A DNA stretch of 64,000 bases from UBA6059 sp965227155 (GTDB lineage Bacteria; Bacteroidota; Bacteroidia; Cytophagales; Cyclobacteriaceae): positions 3,162,001 through 3,226,000 of the forward strand of contig OZ245731.1 in assembly GCA_965227155.1 (NCBI GenBank). The letters are read 5' to 3'. The translations under genes were made by a program, and so were the position numbers. Below the pieces are notes generated by a model that was not told the origin of the DNA, did no database searches, and worked only from the letters and a program-made list of their open reading frames with translations. Shown one piece after another: positions 24,941 to 33,177 of this stretch. The stretch's first letter is position 1, and each line of letters opens with the position of its first letter.

Positions 24941-25040
24941 GACTTTAACTTTGCAATTTTCTATTAAGGCTAGCTCAATAGCGTTCACTTTGAAATCTTA
25001 GGGTTTTATTTTTTAATGTAAACTAATTCTATGACGATAC

Positions 25041-25065
25041 AAAATCCACCCCCAACGGGGATAAC
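25041..25065. repeat. interspersed AAAATCCACCCCCAAC repeat, copy 1
   Basis: AAAATCCACCCCCAAC directly followed by GGGGATAA. The same two blocks, separated by CCCCGCCAGCT, are at 45231-45265. It is a small intergenic family, possibly with hairpin-forming CCCC/GGGG arms. The rest of the 346-bp interval 24941-25286 holds the LacI-like sites and the inverted repeat listed separately. Confidence 0.5.
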
Positions 25066-25140
25066 TAACTGAAGGTTTTGTAAGGAAAAAGAAGAAGATC
25101 AGTAAGTCATAAAGCATTCTTTAAATCCCGTCCACTTTTT

Positions 25141-25174
25141 GCAAACGTTTGTATTGACCTTGCAACCGATTGCA
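25141..25174. promoter_or_regulatory. two LacI-type operator-like sites, 21 bp centre to centre
   Basis: GCAAACGTTTGT (25141-25152, core CAAACGTTTG palindromic) and TGCAACCGATTGCA (25161-25174, near-perfect palindrome with central CG). Both have the form typical of LacI/PurR-family operators. Their centres lie exactly two helical turns apart. No LacI-family gene is in this window, so a regulator encoded elsewhere would have to bind. Confidence 0.55.
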
Positions 25175-25243
25175 TTAAATCTTAACCACTAGACAAGTAT
25201 TTGGAATTATAGTGATTGACTCCCTTTGGAAATTGATTTTGAA

Positions 25244-25276
25244 GTTCATACATTGGCAATGTGCATATGTATGAAC
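25244..25276. promoter_or_regulatory. inverted repeat just upstream of the GntR gene
   Basis: Perfect 10-bp arms GTTCATACAT (25244-25253) and ATGTATGAAC (25267-25276) flank 13 bp. They end 10 bp before the ATG at 25287. It may be an autoregulatory site of the GntR protein or a leader hairpin that limits translation. Confidence 0.55.
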
Positions 25277-25286
25277 ATAGTCTGAG

Positions 25287-26018
25287 ATGAAATACAAAAT
25301 CGATCATACAAGTCCTATTCCGCTACACATTCAGGTTGAGGAACTGATCCGCAATTTGATCAAAGAGCCGGATTATCAACAGGGTAAACTGTTACCGAAA
25401 GAGGTAGAGCTTGCCAAAATGCTGGGCATATCAAGAAATACAGTGAGGCAGGCTACCAATAAGCTGTCTCATGAAAAATTGCTTATTCGAAGAAAAGGTA
25501 TAGGCACAAGGGCCGCCTCAAATAAGGTCACCACCCGATTATCCGACTGGTACAGCTTTAGTGATGAGATGCAGTGGCAGGGTGTAAGCATGATTAATTA
25601 TGAGGTGAGTACCAATTGGGAAAAGGCTTCAGATGAAGTGGCCCAGGGATTGGAGATTAGCGAGGGCGAAAATGTGCTCAAACTGGAAAGAGTCAGAGGA
25701 TCCGAGGAAGGTCCTTTGGTCTATTTTATCTCTTATTTTCATCCAAGGGTAGGCCTGACTGGCGAAGAGGATTTTACTCGTCACCTCTACGAAATTCTGG
25801 AAAATGACTATGCAACTATTCCTTCCATTTCCAAGGAGGAAATAAAAGCAATGCTTTCCGATGAATTGATAAGTGCCAAATTATCCATCGAAGAGGGAAG
25901 CCCGATTTTGTTAAGAAAGAGGAAAGTGCTGGATCCGGGTAGCCGCCCCATCGAGTACAATCTGGGATTTTATGAAGCGGAAAAATTTTCTTACTCCATA
26001 GATATCAAGAGGAAATGA
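25287..26018 (+). CDS. GntR-family transcriptional regulator (HutC subfamily, UTRA domain)
   Basis: 243 aa. The N-terminal winged helix is typical: IPLHIQVEELIRNLIKEPDY, LLPKEVELAKMLGISRNTVR, then LSHEKLLIRRKGIGTRAA. The UTRA ligand domain (about 95-240) carries VLKLERVRGSEEGPLVYFIS and IEYNLGFYEAEKFSYSIDI. HutC-type regulators usually bind sugar phosphates or small metabolites and release GTnTAnAC-like palindromes. Candidate sites are 22941, 25244 and 26633. The stop overlaps the start of the sigma factor gene (ATGA at 26015), so the two regulators are made together. Confidence 0.9.
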   Translation: MKYKIDHTSPIPLHIQVEELIRNLIKEPDYQQGKLLPKEVELAKMLGISRNTVRQATNKLSHEKLLIRRKGIGTRAASNKVTTRLSDWYSFSDEMQWQGVSMINYEVSTNWEKASDEVAQGLEISEGENVLKLERVRGSEEGPLVYFISYFHPRVGLTGEEDFTRHLYEILENDYATIPSISKEEIKAMLSDELISAKLSIEEGSPILLRKRKVLDPGSRPIEYNLGFYEAEKFSYSIDIKRK

Positions 26019-26584
26019 GAACCAGGGTAAAACAACATTCCAAACAAGATGTAATAGGCATGATCTCAGGTTGCACAAGATCCTACAGTAAGCTTTATCA
26101 ATGCTACCGGGATCGTGTTTACCTGTACGTATTGAAATTGACCAAGTCTGAAGATTTAGCTTCAGAGATCGTTCAGGATGTTTTTGTGAAAATTTGGATA
26201 AGCCGTGAGAAAGTAGATCCTTCATTCAACTTTTCGTCCTTTTTGTTTAGGGTAGCCCACAATCATTCGATTAATATTCTCAAAAGAAATACCTACGAAA
26301 AAATAGCTATTGACAGGTTGTCAAAAAGCAGCAATAGGCTGGCTATCAACACAGAAGATAAGGTAGTTTATAATGAGTATATGGACATATTGGATGAGGC
26401 AATTGGAGAGCTACCGCCCCGTCGAAAGAGTATTTTTGAGATGAGCCGGCAAAAGGGAATCAGCCATGACGAAATATCCGCTATTATGGGTATTTCTAAA
26501 AATACGGTAAAGAGTCAACTGGTTAAAGCTACCAAGTCGATTCAACATTATTTTCTAACGAAAGCAAATATCGCACTACAGTAA
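26015..26584 (+). CDS. ECF RNA polymerase sigma factor (Bacteroidetes expansion type)
   Basis: 189 aa. Sigma-70 region 2 is SYSKLYQCYRDRVYLYVLKL, SEIVQDVFVKIW and RVAHNHSINILKR; region 4 is GISHDEISAIMGISKNTVKS. Usual length. Sigma factors of this group normally pair with a FecR-type anti-sigma factor beside SusC/SusD genes. No anti-sigma gene is found here: the gene overlaps the GntR regulator by 4 nt and is followed by susC after 114 nt. Control may instead occur through GntR repression of the sigma gene itself (inference). Confidence 0.9.
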   Translation: MRTRVKQHSKQDVIGMISGCTRSYSKLYQCYRDRVYLYVLKLTKSEDLASEIVQDVFVKIWISREKVDPSFNFSSFLFRVAHNHSINILKRNTYEKIAIDRLSKSSNRLAINTEDKVVYNEYMDILDEAIGELPPRRKSIFEMSRQKGISHDEISAIMGISKNTVKSQLVKATKSIQHYFLTKANIALQ

Positions 26585-26632
26585 ATGCTCCTAAACATCC
26601 ATACTATAAATAATCCTTGAGTGCTTACTATT

Positions 26633-26645
26633 TGTATGATATACA
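26633..26645. promoter_or_regulatory. TGTAT-N3-ATACA site upstream of susC
   Basis: TGTATGATATACA is an inverted repeat resembling the 16-bp palindrome at 22941-22956. It lies 54 bp before the susC start, just ahead of TACACTTTG (26643-26651), a possible -7-like element with one extra base. A GntR protein bound here would cover the promoter. Confidence 0.45.
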
Positions 26646-26698
26646 CTTTGTAGTATTCAAAACTATTTTTTTGTAAGCTTTTAAACAACACTGACCCC

Positions 26699-29600
26699 AT
26701 GCCCAGAACAAAAGCAATAAATACATGCCTTTTATTTTTTGCCCTTATCTTATCGCATCAGGTATGGTCTCAGGATATTGTATCTGGCAAGATCATATCA
26801 GCTGATGATGGAGAAGCTTTACCGGGTGTTACCATAGCTATAAAAGGAACCACCACGGGTACTGTATCAGATGCCGATGGCCGGTATCAATTAATAGCCG
26901 CGCCCGATGACGTATTGGTCGTAAGGTTTATAGGCTTTGAGATGCAGGAAATACCGGTCAGCAACCGTTCTGTCATTGATATCGAAATGCAGGTGGAGGT
27001 AGGCGCCCTTGAAGAAATCGTTGTGGTTGGCTATGGTGAGGTAAAGAAAAAGGACCTCACCGGTTCGGTATCGATCGTTAAAGGAAAAGACATCACCCGC
27101 ACCGCCAGTGCTTCGCTGGACCAGGCATTACAGGGACAAGCGGCAGGTGTGCAGGTTACACAGGTTTCGGGGCGACCGGGCGGCCAGACATCCATCCGAA
27201 TCAGGGGTAGCAGCTCTGTAAATGCTGGCAATGAGCCATTGTTTGTGATTGATGGTATGCTGGTTTCCAGCAACAATGACGATATCAATGCCGGAGGCAC
27301 GGCAGGTTCTTCAGTAAACCCGCTTTCCGCCATTAATCCCAGCGATATTGAGTCAATACAGGTTTTGAAAGATGCCTCAGCTACAGCCTTATATGGATCA
27401 AGAGGAGCTAACGGTGTGGTAATCATTACCACCAAGAGAGGTCAGGCAGGCAGGGCCAGTATTTCTTTAGACTCCTATTATGGATTCCAAAGCGTACCTG
27501 AGATGTTTGATCTTTTAAACGGTGAAGAATTTGCTAACTATATCAATGATATCAATAGAGAGCGAGGTTTACCGTCGGATGTAAGGTATATCATACCCGA
27601 AAACTTTGGTGAGGGTACAGACTGGCAGGAAGCGATATTCAGGGATGCTCCCATGCAAAGTCACCAGTTGACCATTGCTGGTGGAGATGAGAATACCAGA
27701 TACTCCATTGGTGGGGGCTATTTTCAGCAGGATGGTATTGTATTAAACTCTGATTTTGAAAGAGCTACCTTTAGAGCCTCGCTGGACAGAACGGTAAACG
27801 AGCGACTCAAAATTGGCTCCAATGTAAACCTTAGCCACATTACCTCAAGAGGTGTACTCACCGGTGCATTGGGACCTGGCACCGGGGTGTTGTTACCCGG
27901 GTCAATAACTTCTGCAGTTCTTTTTCCACCCACATTGCCGGTTTTGGATGAGAATGGACCTGGTGGCTATACTTTTGATGACGATAGAGGTAGGAATTTA
28001 CCTAACCCTGTTGCTGATGCACTGGAAACAGACAATATCAATAATAACTCCAGGTTGATTGGTAGTCTGTTTACCGAATGGGAAGTAATTGATGATCTTG
28101 TATTTAAGATCAACCTGGGTATCGATGGGTTTTCTACAAAGGATAACCGTTTTGTGCCAAACTTCTTAAAGCGAACCGAGCCAAACAACGGAGAAGCAGT
28201 GGTATCCACAGTGGATGGCTTTACGTGGTTGACAGAATATACATTGACCTACGACAAAGAGATCAACGAAGATCACTCAATCAATGCCTTGGTGGGCTAT
28301 ACCCGGCAGGCTTTTCAGTCGGAAAGGCTGTTTTCAACTACACTCGATTTTCCTGACAACACTTATGGATGGCATAATATCAGGTCAGGTATCAATCCAC
28401 AACCATCAGCCACCGGAGAAAACAATTGGGGTATAGTAAGTTATCTGGGTAGGGCCAACTACAACTACCGAGGCAAATACCTGATCACAGCCACCGGGCG
28501 ATTGGATGGTTCTTCCCGTTTTGGTAGAGACAGTAAATGGGGCTTTTTCCCTTCACTGGCATTCGGGTGGAATATTGCTGAAGAGGATTTCTTTGATCAA
28601 AATGACTTTTTCCAATCCTTTAAGCTAAGAACCAGTGTAGGGGTAATTGGCAACTCTGAAATTGGGTCTTTCAATTCTCTGGCTACTGTTGGCCCAAATG
28701 GGGAAGGTACTTTCACCAACGACGAGGTGTATCTGGGATTAGCTCCTTTGCGGCGACCCAATCCTGATCTCAGGTGGGAGCGCACTACCCAATTCAATAT
28801 AGGCTTTGATATTGCTTTTTTTGATACACGGGTGATGGTTACTACTGATTACTATAACCAAATAACTACCGATTTACTCCTTTTTAGGCCAATACCAAAT
28901 ACATCAGGGTTTTCCAATTTCTTTGATAATATCGGGGAGCTCAAAAATGAAGGTATAGAATTGGCGATTGACGCTATTATCATTGACAAAAATCCATTTA
29001 CATGGCGTGCTAATTTTAATATTTCATCGAATAGAAATGAAATCTTAAAGCTATCGGATGATAATGACATTTTCGCACCGGGTGTATTGCAGGTGCCGGC
29101 CGGTTGGAACATTATTAGAGTAGGGGAGCCGCTAGGGACCTTTTATGGACTTATCAATGACGGCATTTTCCAAAGCGATGATGAAGCACAGTCTTCAGCC
29201 GTGCTGGTAGGTCAGACACCTGAGGCAGGCCAAAGAAAATACCGTGATATCAATGGTAGAGACGAGCAGGGCAATCTGACCGGCGAGCCCGACGGCATTA
29301 TCAATGAGGCTGACAGGGCGATATTGGGCCAGGCACAGCCAAAATTCACCTGGAACATCACCAATAATTTTGAGTATAAGGGAATTGATTTCTCATTCTT
29401 CATACAGGCTAGCCAGGGCAACAGTATGGTCAACGCGTATCAGTTTGAGTTGGGAACATTAACCGGTGAAACCAATGTGTACCGGGATGCCTATTTTAAC
29501 AGGTGGACACCAGAAAACCCCAGCAATGAATATCCTAAACTCGATCCTACTGACAGAGGTGTTTTTTCTTCTGCCCAGGTGGAAGATGCGTCATTTATCA

Positions 29601-29833
29601 GGTTGAGAAATGTCTCCTTAGGTTATTCTCTTCCATCCAAAATATTGGACAAGTTGAGCCTGAGTAATATGCGCATATACTGTACCGCTACCAATCTATT
29701 TACCCTAACGGATTACAGCGGGTATGATCCTGAGGTAAACGCCTTTGGACAAAACGCACTTTTATTGGGTATTGATTACGGTGGTTATCCATTAGCAAGA
29801 TCTTTTATCGCTGGTATACAAATAGGACTATAA
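26699..29833 (+). CDS. SusC/RagA-family TonB-dependent outer-membrane transporter
   Basis: 1044 aa. A signal peptide (about 1-24, ending VWSQ) is followed by a carboxypeptidase-like domain (about 25-105, DADGRYQL), the TonB box region EEIVVVGYGEVKKKDLTGSV, a plug domain (RIRGSSSVNAGNEPLFVIDG; SDIESIQVLKDASATALYGS; RGANGVVIITTKRG) and a large beta-barrel to the C-terminus. It imports oligosaccharides across the outer membrane as a complex with the SusD-like lipoprotein encoded 1 nt downstream. No N-terminal STN signalling domain is present, so it would not directly drive an anti-sigma factor. Confidence 0.97.
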   Translation: MPRTKAINTCLLFFALILSHQVWSQDIVSGKIISADDGEALPGVTIAIKGTTTGTVSDADGRYQLIAAPDDVLVVRFIGFEMQEIPVSNRSVIDIEMQVEVGALEEIVVVGYGEVKKKDLTGSVSIVKGKDITRTASASLDQALQGQAAGVQVTQVSGRPGGQTSIRIRGSSSVNAGNEPLFVIDGMLVSSNNDDINAGGTAGSSVNPLSAINPSDIESIQVLKDASATALYGSRGANGVVIITTKRGQAGRASISLDSYYGFQSVPEMFDLLNGEEFANYINDINRERGLPSDVRYIIPENFGEGTDWQEAIFRDAPMQSHQLTIAGGDENTRYSIGGGYFQQDGIVLNSDFERATFRASLDRTVNERLKIGSNVNLSHITSRGVLTGALGPGTGVLLPGSITSAVLFPPTLPVLDENGPGGYTFDDDRGRNLPNPVADALETDNINNNSRLIGSLFTEWEVIDDLVFKINLGIDGFSTKDNRFVPNFLKRTEPNNGEAVVSTVDGFTWLTEYTLTYDKEINEDHSINALVGYTRQAFQSERLFSTTLDFPDNTYGWHNIRSGINPQPSATGENNWGIVSYLGRANYNYRGKYLITATGRLDGSSRFGRDSKWGFFPSLAFGWNIAEEDFFDQNDFFQSFKLRTSVGVIGNSEIGSFNSLATVGPNGEGTFTNDEVYLGLAPLRRPNPDLRWERTTQFNIGFDIAFFDTRVMVTTDYYNQITTDLLLFRPIPNTSGFSNFFDNIGELKNEGIELAIDAIIIDKNPFTWRANFNISSNRNEILKLSDDNDIFAPGVLQVPAGWNIIRVGEPLGTFYGLINDGIFQSDDEAQSSAVLVGQTPEAGQRKYRDINGRDEQGNLTGEPDGIINEADRAILGQAQPKFTWNITNNFEYKGIDFSFFIQASQGNSMVNAYQFELGTLTGETNVYRDAYFNRWTPENPSNEYPKLDPTDRGVFSSAQVEDASFIRLRNVSLGYSLPSKILDKLSLSNMRIYCTATNLFTLTDYSGYDPEVNAFGQNALLLGIDYGGYPLARSFIAGIQIGL

Positions 29834-29834
29834 C

Positions 29835-31325
29835 ATGAGCACTAAAAAAGGACTTAAGAGCACAATACTCACCCTGATTTTCGTATGCTTCCTGGTAGAA
29901 GGATGTAACGATATTCTGGAGGAAGATCCTAAAGATCAGGTATTTGTGACCAATTTTTTTCAGTCGGAGAATGATGCTATTGGTGCAGTTAATGCCATCT
30001 ATGCTACGCTGAATTCTACAAGCACAGGACCCACTTTTGGTGGCGTATACCACAGTACACATTGGATCATCCAGGGATTGGCCAGTGATGAAATGAATAA
30101 TAACCAGCCGGGTACCCCACAAAACGACCAGTTAGAAAGGTTTCAATATAATGCCTCCAACGCTACCATCTTTGACATTTGGGTGCAATTGTATAGGGCT
30201 GTAAGCCTGGCCAATTTTGCACTGGGAGGTATACCGGACAGTCCTATCGATGAAGGGCTTAGGTCAAGGTTAGTAGGTGAAGCCTCTTTTCTGCGAGGAT
30301 TGATGTATTTTGAATTGGTTCGTTTGTTTGGCGAAGTGCCCCTTATTCTTGAGGACGATGAAGAGTTGAGGCCTCCGAAAAATTCTGTGGAGGAAGTTTA
30401 TAATCAAATCATCACAGATTTATCCCTGGCGCTAAGCAATCTGCCTGAAGGCTATGAAGCTGGCAATGGCTTGGGCAGAGCCACAAGGGGTGCTGCTCAG
30501 GCATTATTAGCCAAAGTACACCTTACCCGGGGTGAGTGGCAACAGGCTGCTGATAATGCGCTTGCCGTAATAAACTCTGGAAATTACGCCCTTTGGCCGG
30601 ACTTTAAAGAGGCTTTTAGAATAGCTAATGAAAATGGGCAGGAAACAGTCTTTGGCGTAGGCTTTGGTGATGCGGGAGGAGCAATATCTTTTTGGGAGGT
30701 AGGCCAGTTTAATGTAAGGCTGCTGCCCAGAAACCTCAATACTGTTGTGCCGGGTGTGAATGCCCAGGGGTGGCAGGTAGCTACACAGGATCTGTATGAT
30801 TCGTATGAGGAGGGCGACCGCAGAAGAGAGGTAACTTTTATGACCCAGGTGGGCAATACAAACCTGGCAGCCCCACATATCAGGAAATATTGGGATGAAA
30901 TAGGTGAACCACGTGCAGGAAATACAGAAGCTGATTTTCCACTTCTCCGGTATTCAGATGTGCTGTTAATGTATGCTGAAGCTTTAAATGAATTGAATGG
31001 TGGTCCTACCGCAGCAGCTTATGATGCGATCAATCAGGTGCGGCGCAGAGCCAGGTTTGATGGTACTGAAGAACGAAATGTGCTTCCTGACCTTAATGGA
31101 TTATCGCAAAGTGAGTTTAGAGATGCCGTTTTACTAGAACGAAGAAGGGAATTTGTTGCCGAAGGGCACCGGTGGTATGACCTGGTGCGCATGGGCAAAC
31201 TACTGGAATTGGTACCCCAAGCTAAGCCTGGCGTTACTCCTCAACCTTATAATGCACTCTTCCCAATACCTCAGGAAGAAATCGACCTTAACCCTAATTT
31301 GTTACCTCAAAATACTGGATATTAA
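29835..31325 (+). CDS. SusD/RagB-family glycan-binding lipoprotein
   Basis: 496 aa. The lipoprotein signal ends in LVEGCNDILEEDP with the lipobox cysteine near residue 24. TPR-like SusD helices are recognisable at EASFLRGLMYFELVRLFGEV and ARGGAAQALLAKVHLTRGEW-type sequence, and the family end motif LLERRREFVAEGHRWYDLVR followed by LFPIPQEEIDLNP is present. It sits on the cell surface and closes the SusC barrel like a lid while holding the glycan. It begins 1 nt after susC. A GC-rich hairpin (31334-31352) follows it. Confidence 0.96.
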   Translation: MSTKKGLKSTILTLIFVCFLVEGCNDILEEDPKDQVFVTNFFQSENDAIGAVNAIYATLNSTSTGPTFGGVYHSTHWIIQGLASDEMNNNQPGTPQNDQLERFQYNASNATIFDIWVQLYRAVSLANFALGGIPDSPIDEGLRSRLVGEASFLRGLMYFELVRLFGEVPLILEDDEELRPPKNSVEEVYNQIITDLSLALSNLPEGYEAGNGLGRATRGAAQALLAKVHLTRGEWQQAADNALAVINSGNYALWPDFKEAFRIANENGQETVFGVGFGDAGGAISFWEVGQFNVRLLPRNLNTVVPGVNAQGWQVATQDLYDSYEEGDRRREVTFMTQVGNTNLAAPHIRKYWDEIGEPRAGNTEADFPLLRYSDVLLMYAEALNELNGGPTAAAYDAINQVRRRARFDGTEERNVLPDLNGLSQSEFRDAVLLERRREFVAEGHRWYDLVRMGKLLELVPQAKPGVTPQPYNALFPIPQEEIDLNPNLLPQNTGY

Positions 31326-31333
31326 AATAGCTA

Positions 31334-31352
31334 AGCGACGCTCTGCGTCGCT
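31334..31352 (+). other. hairpin between susD and the isomerase gene
   Basis: AGCGACGC / GCGTCGCT with loop TCT forms a strong 8-bp stem 9 nt past the susD stop and 9 nt before the next ATG. No T-run follows. It may protect the susCD mRNA 3' end or reduce read-through to the downstream genes. Confidence 0.5.
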
Positions 31353-31360
31353 CCTTACTT

Positions 31361-33157
31361 ATGAAATCTAATTACGATAAGTATCCCATTCATCATGTCA
31401 AAAATTTCACCAGTCCTTGTCTTATTGGATGGGAATCAATTCTAAAAGAGCTAAAAGATAAAGAACGGAAGCAGCCCTTTAAGATAGTGATAGAATGCTA
31501 TCAGGGTATCGATGAAAATGAGTTCTTAGTAAACCTTGGTACCCTTTCTGATTTTGAAATTGTACTTGCCTCCGAGGCGTACAAAACGGCAGCCGAAATT
31601 CAGGAAATGGTATTCCCGGATGTGACCAACGACAGGATCTTTGGTAAGCTTACCTATCTCAACATCGATGATTTCTTTGATACTGATAAACTATCCAGCC
31701 TTACGGAGAAGATTAACCGTACAAACCACTCACAGATTATCATTGGTACAGGGGCTAGCATTATTTGCAAAGATTGGGATTTTCTGATCTATGCCGATAT
31801 GGCAAGGTGGGAGATTCAACAGCGCATGAGGGCCAAAAAGGTCAATAATCTTGGTGTTCAAAACAAGGATGATGAGTTTAGTTTACTGTACAAGCAGGCG
31901 TTTTTCGTCGACTGGAGGATATGCGATCGGATTAAGCTGGAGCTGCTACCAAAAATTGATTATCTCCTGGATTCAAATATATCTGGCACACCCAAACTCA
32001 TAGCAGGGAATGACTTACGAACTGCATTGGAAGAGATTTCGCATCAACCTTTCCGGCTGGTACCGTTTTTCGATCCCGGTCCCTGGGGTGGTCAGTGGAT
32101 GAAGGAAGTGTGTGACCTGGATAGATCTGCGCCGAATTATGCCTGGTGCTTCGATTGCGTACCGGAAGAAAATAGCCTCCTGCTTGGGTTTGGTGATGCT
32201 ACGGTAGAAATACCCTCACTAAACCTATTGCTCCATGAAGGTGGCAATGTATTGGGACAGGAGCTATATGGCATCATGGGGCCAGAGTTTCCGATTCGAT
32301 TTGATTTTCTGGATACCATGGATGGAGGTAACCTCAGCTTACAGGTACACCCATCGGTTGAATATATCAGAGAGCAGTTTGGCATATCCTATACTCAGGA
32401 TGAAAGCTATTATATCCTGGATGCCGAAGACGATGCAGAAGTGTACCTGGGCTTGAAAGAAGATGTAGATCCTGCTAAAATGATAACTGAGCTAAAAGAG
32501 GCCCAAAGCGGTGATAGCACTTTTAATGCTGCAAAGCATGTAGAAACCTGGAAAGTGAAGAAGCATGATCACGTTTTGATACCGGCGGGTACCGTTCACT
32601 GTTCAGGGAAAAATAGTATGGTTCTTGAGATTAGCGCAACACCTTACATTTTCACTTTTAAGCTGTGGGATTGGGGTAGGCTAGGGTTAGACGGGAAACC
32701 AAGACCTATCAATATCGCTCACGGCGAAAAAGTGATCCAATGGGATCGAACTACAGCATGGACGAAGGAAAACCTGATCAATAATATTGAAAAACTAGAC
32801 CAGGGTGAGGGCTGGGAGGAAGAAAAAACCGGGCTTCATGAGCTAGAGTTTATTGAAACCCGCCGACACTGGTTTGATAAAGAGGTATCTCATAATACTA
32901 ATGGTCTGGTCAATGTAATCAATCTCGTGGAGGGGCGTGAAGTGATTGTGGAAAGCCCGACCCAGTCTTTTGCTCCGTTTATCGTGCATTATGCAGAAAC
33001 ATTTGTAGTGCCTGCTTCAGTAGGTGCCTATACCATTAGGCCTTATGGAGAGAGCGAGGGCAGCACCTGTGGCACTTTGAAAGCTTTTGTGAGAATGGAC
33101 TCGCTACGAAAACTAGGCGATGACCTGCGCATGGTCGATGGCAGAAGATTCTACTAG
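31361..33157 (+). CDS. mannose-6-phosphate isomerase-like protein with N-terminal kinase-like domain
   Basis: 598 aa, about 200 longer than plain ManA. The C-terminal part (about 235-590) is a class I phosphomannose isomerase with metal-site motifs NLSLQVHPSVEYIREQFG, a Glu in ESYYILD and a His in GTVHCSGKN. The N-terminal 200 residues (FKIVIECYQGIDENEFLVNL, FGKLTYLNIDDFFDTDKL) recall a uridine-kinase-like P-loop fold, but no intact GxxxxGK(S/T) is present. The reaction would be mannose-6-phosphate to fructose-6-phosphate. It stands between susD and a sugar porter, which supports mannose as the sugar released. Confidence 0.82.
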   Translation: MKSNYDKYPIHHVKNFTSPCLIGWESILKELKDKERKQPFKIVIECYQGIDENEFLVNLGTLSDFEIVLASEAYKTAAEIQEMVFPDVTNDRIFGKLTYLNIDDFFDTDKLSSLTEKINRTNHSQIIIGTGASIICKDWDFLIYADMARWEIQQRMRAKKVNNLGVQNKDDEFSLLYKQAFFVDWRICDRIKLELLPKIDYLLDSNISGTPKLIAGNDLRTALEEISHQPFRLVPFFDPGPWGGQWMKEVCDLDRSAPNYAWCFDCVPEENSLLLGFGDATVEIPSLNLLLHEGGNVLGQELYGIMGPEFPIRFDFLDTMDGGNLSLQVHPSVEYIREQFGISYTQDESYYILDAEDDAEVYLGLKEDVDPAKMITELKEAQSGDSTFNAAKHVETWKVKKHDHVLIPAGTVHCSGKNSMVLEISATPYIFTFKLWDWGRLGLDGKPRPINIAHGEKVIQWDRTTAWTKENLINNIEKLDQGEGWEEEKTGLHELEFIETRRHWFDKEVSHNTNGLVNVINLVEGREVIVESPTQSFAPFIVHYAETFVVPASVGAYTIRPYGESEGSTCGTLKAFVRMDSLRKLGDDLRMVDGRRFY

Positions 33158-33177
33158 TATAGACAACATTTATTCCA

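Noticed and set aside
26015..26584. An anti-sigma factor gene beside the ECF sigma factor
   Set aside because: The 114 bp to susC contain no ORF, and the upstream neighbour is clearly a GntR/UTRA regulator.
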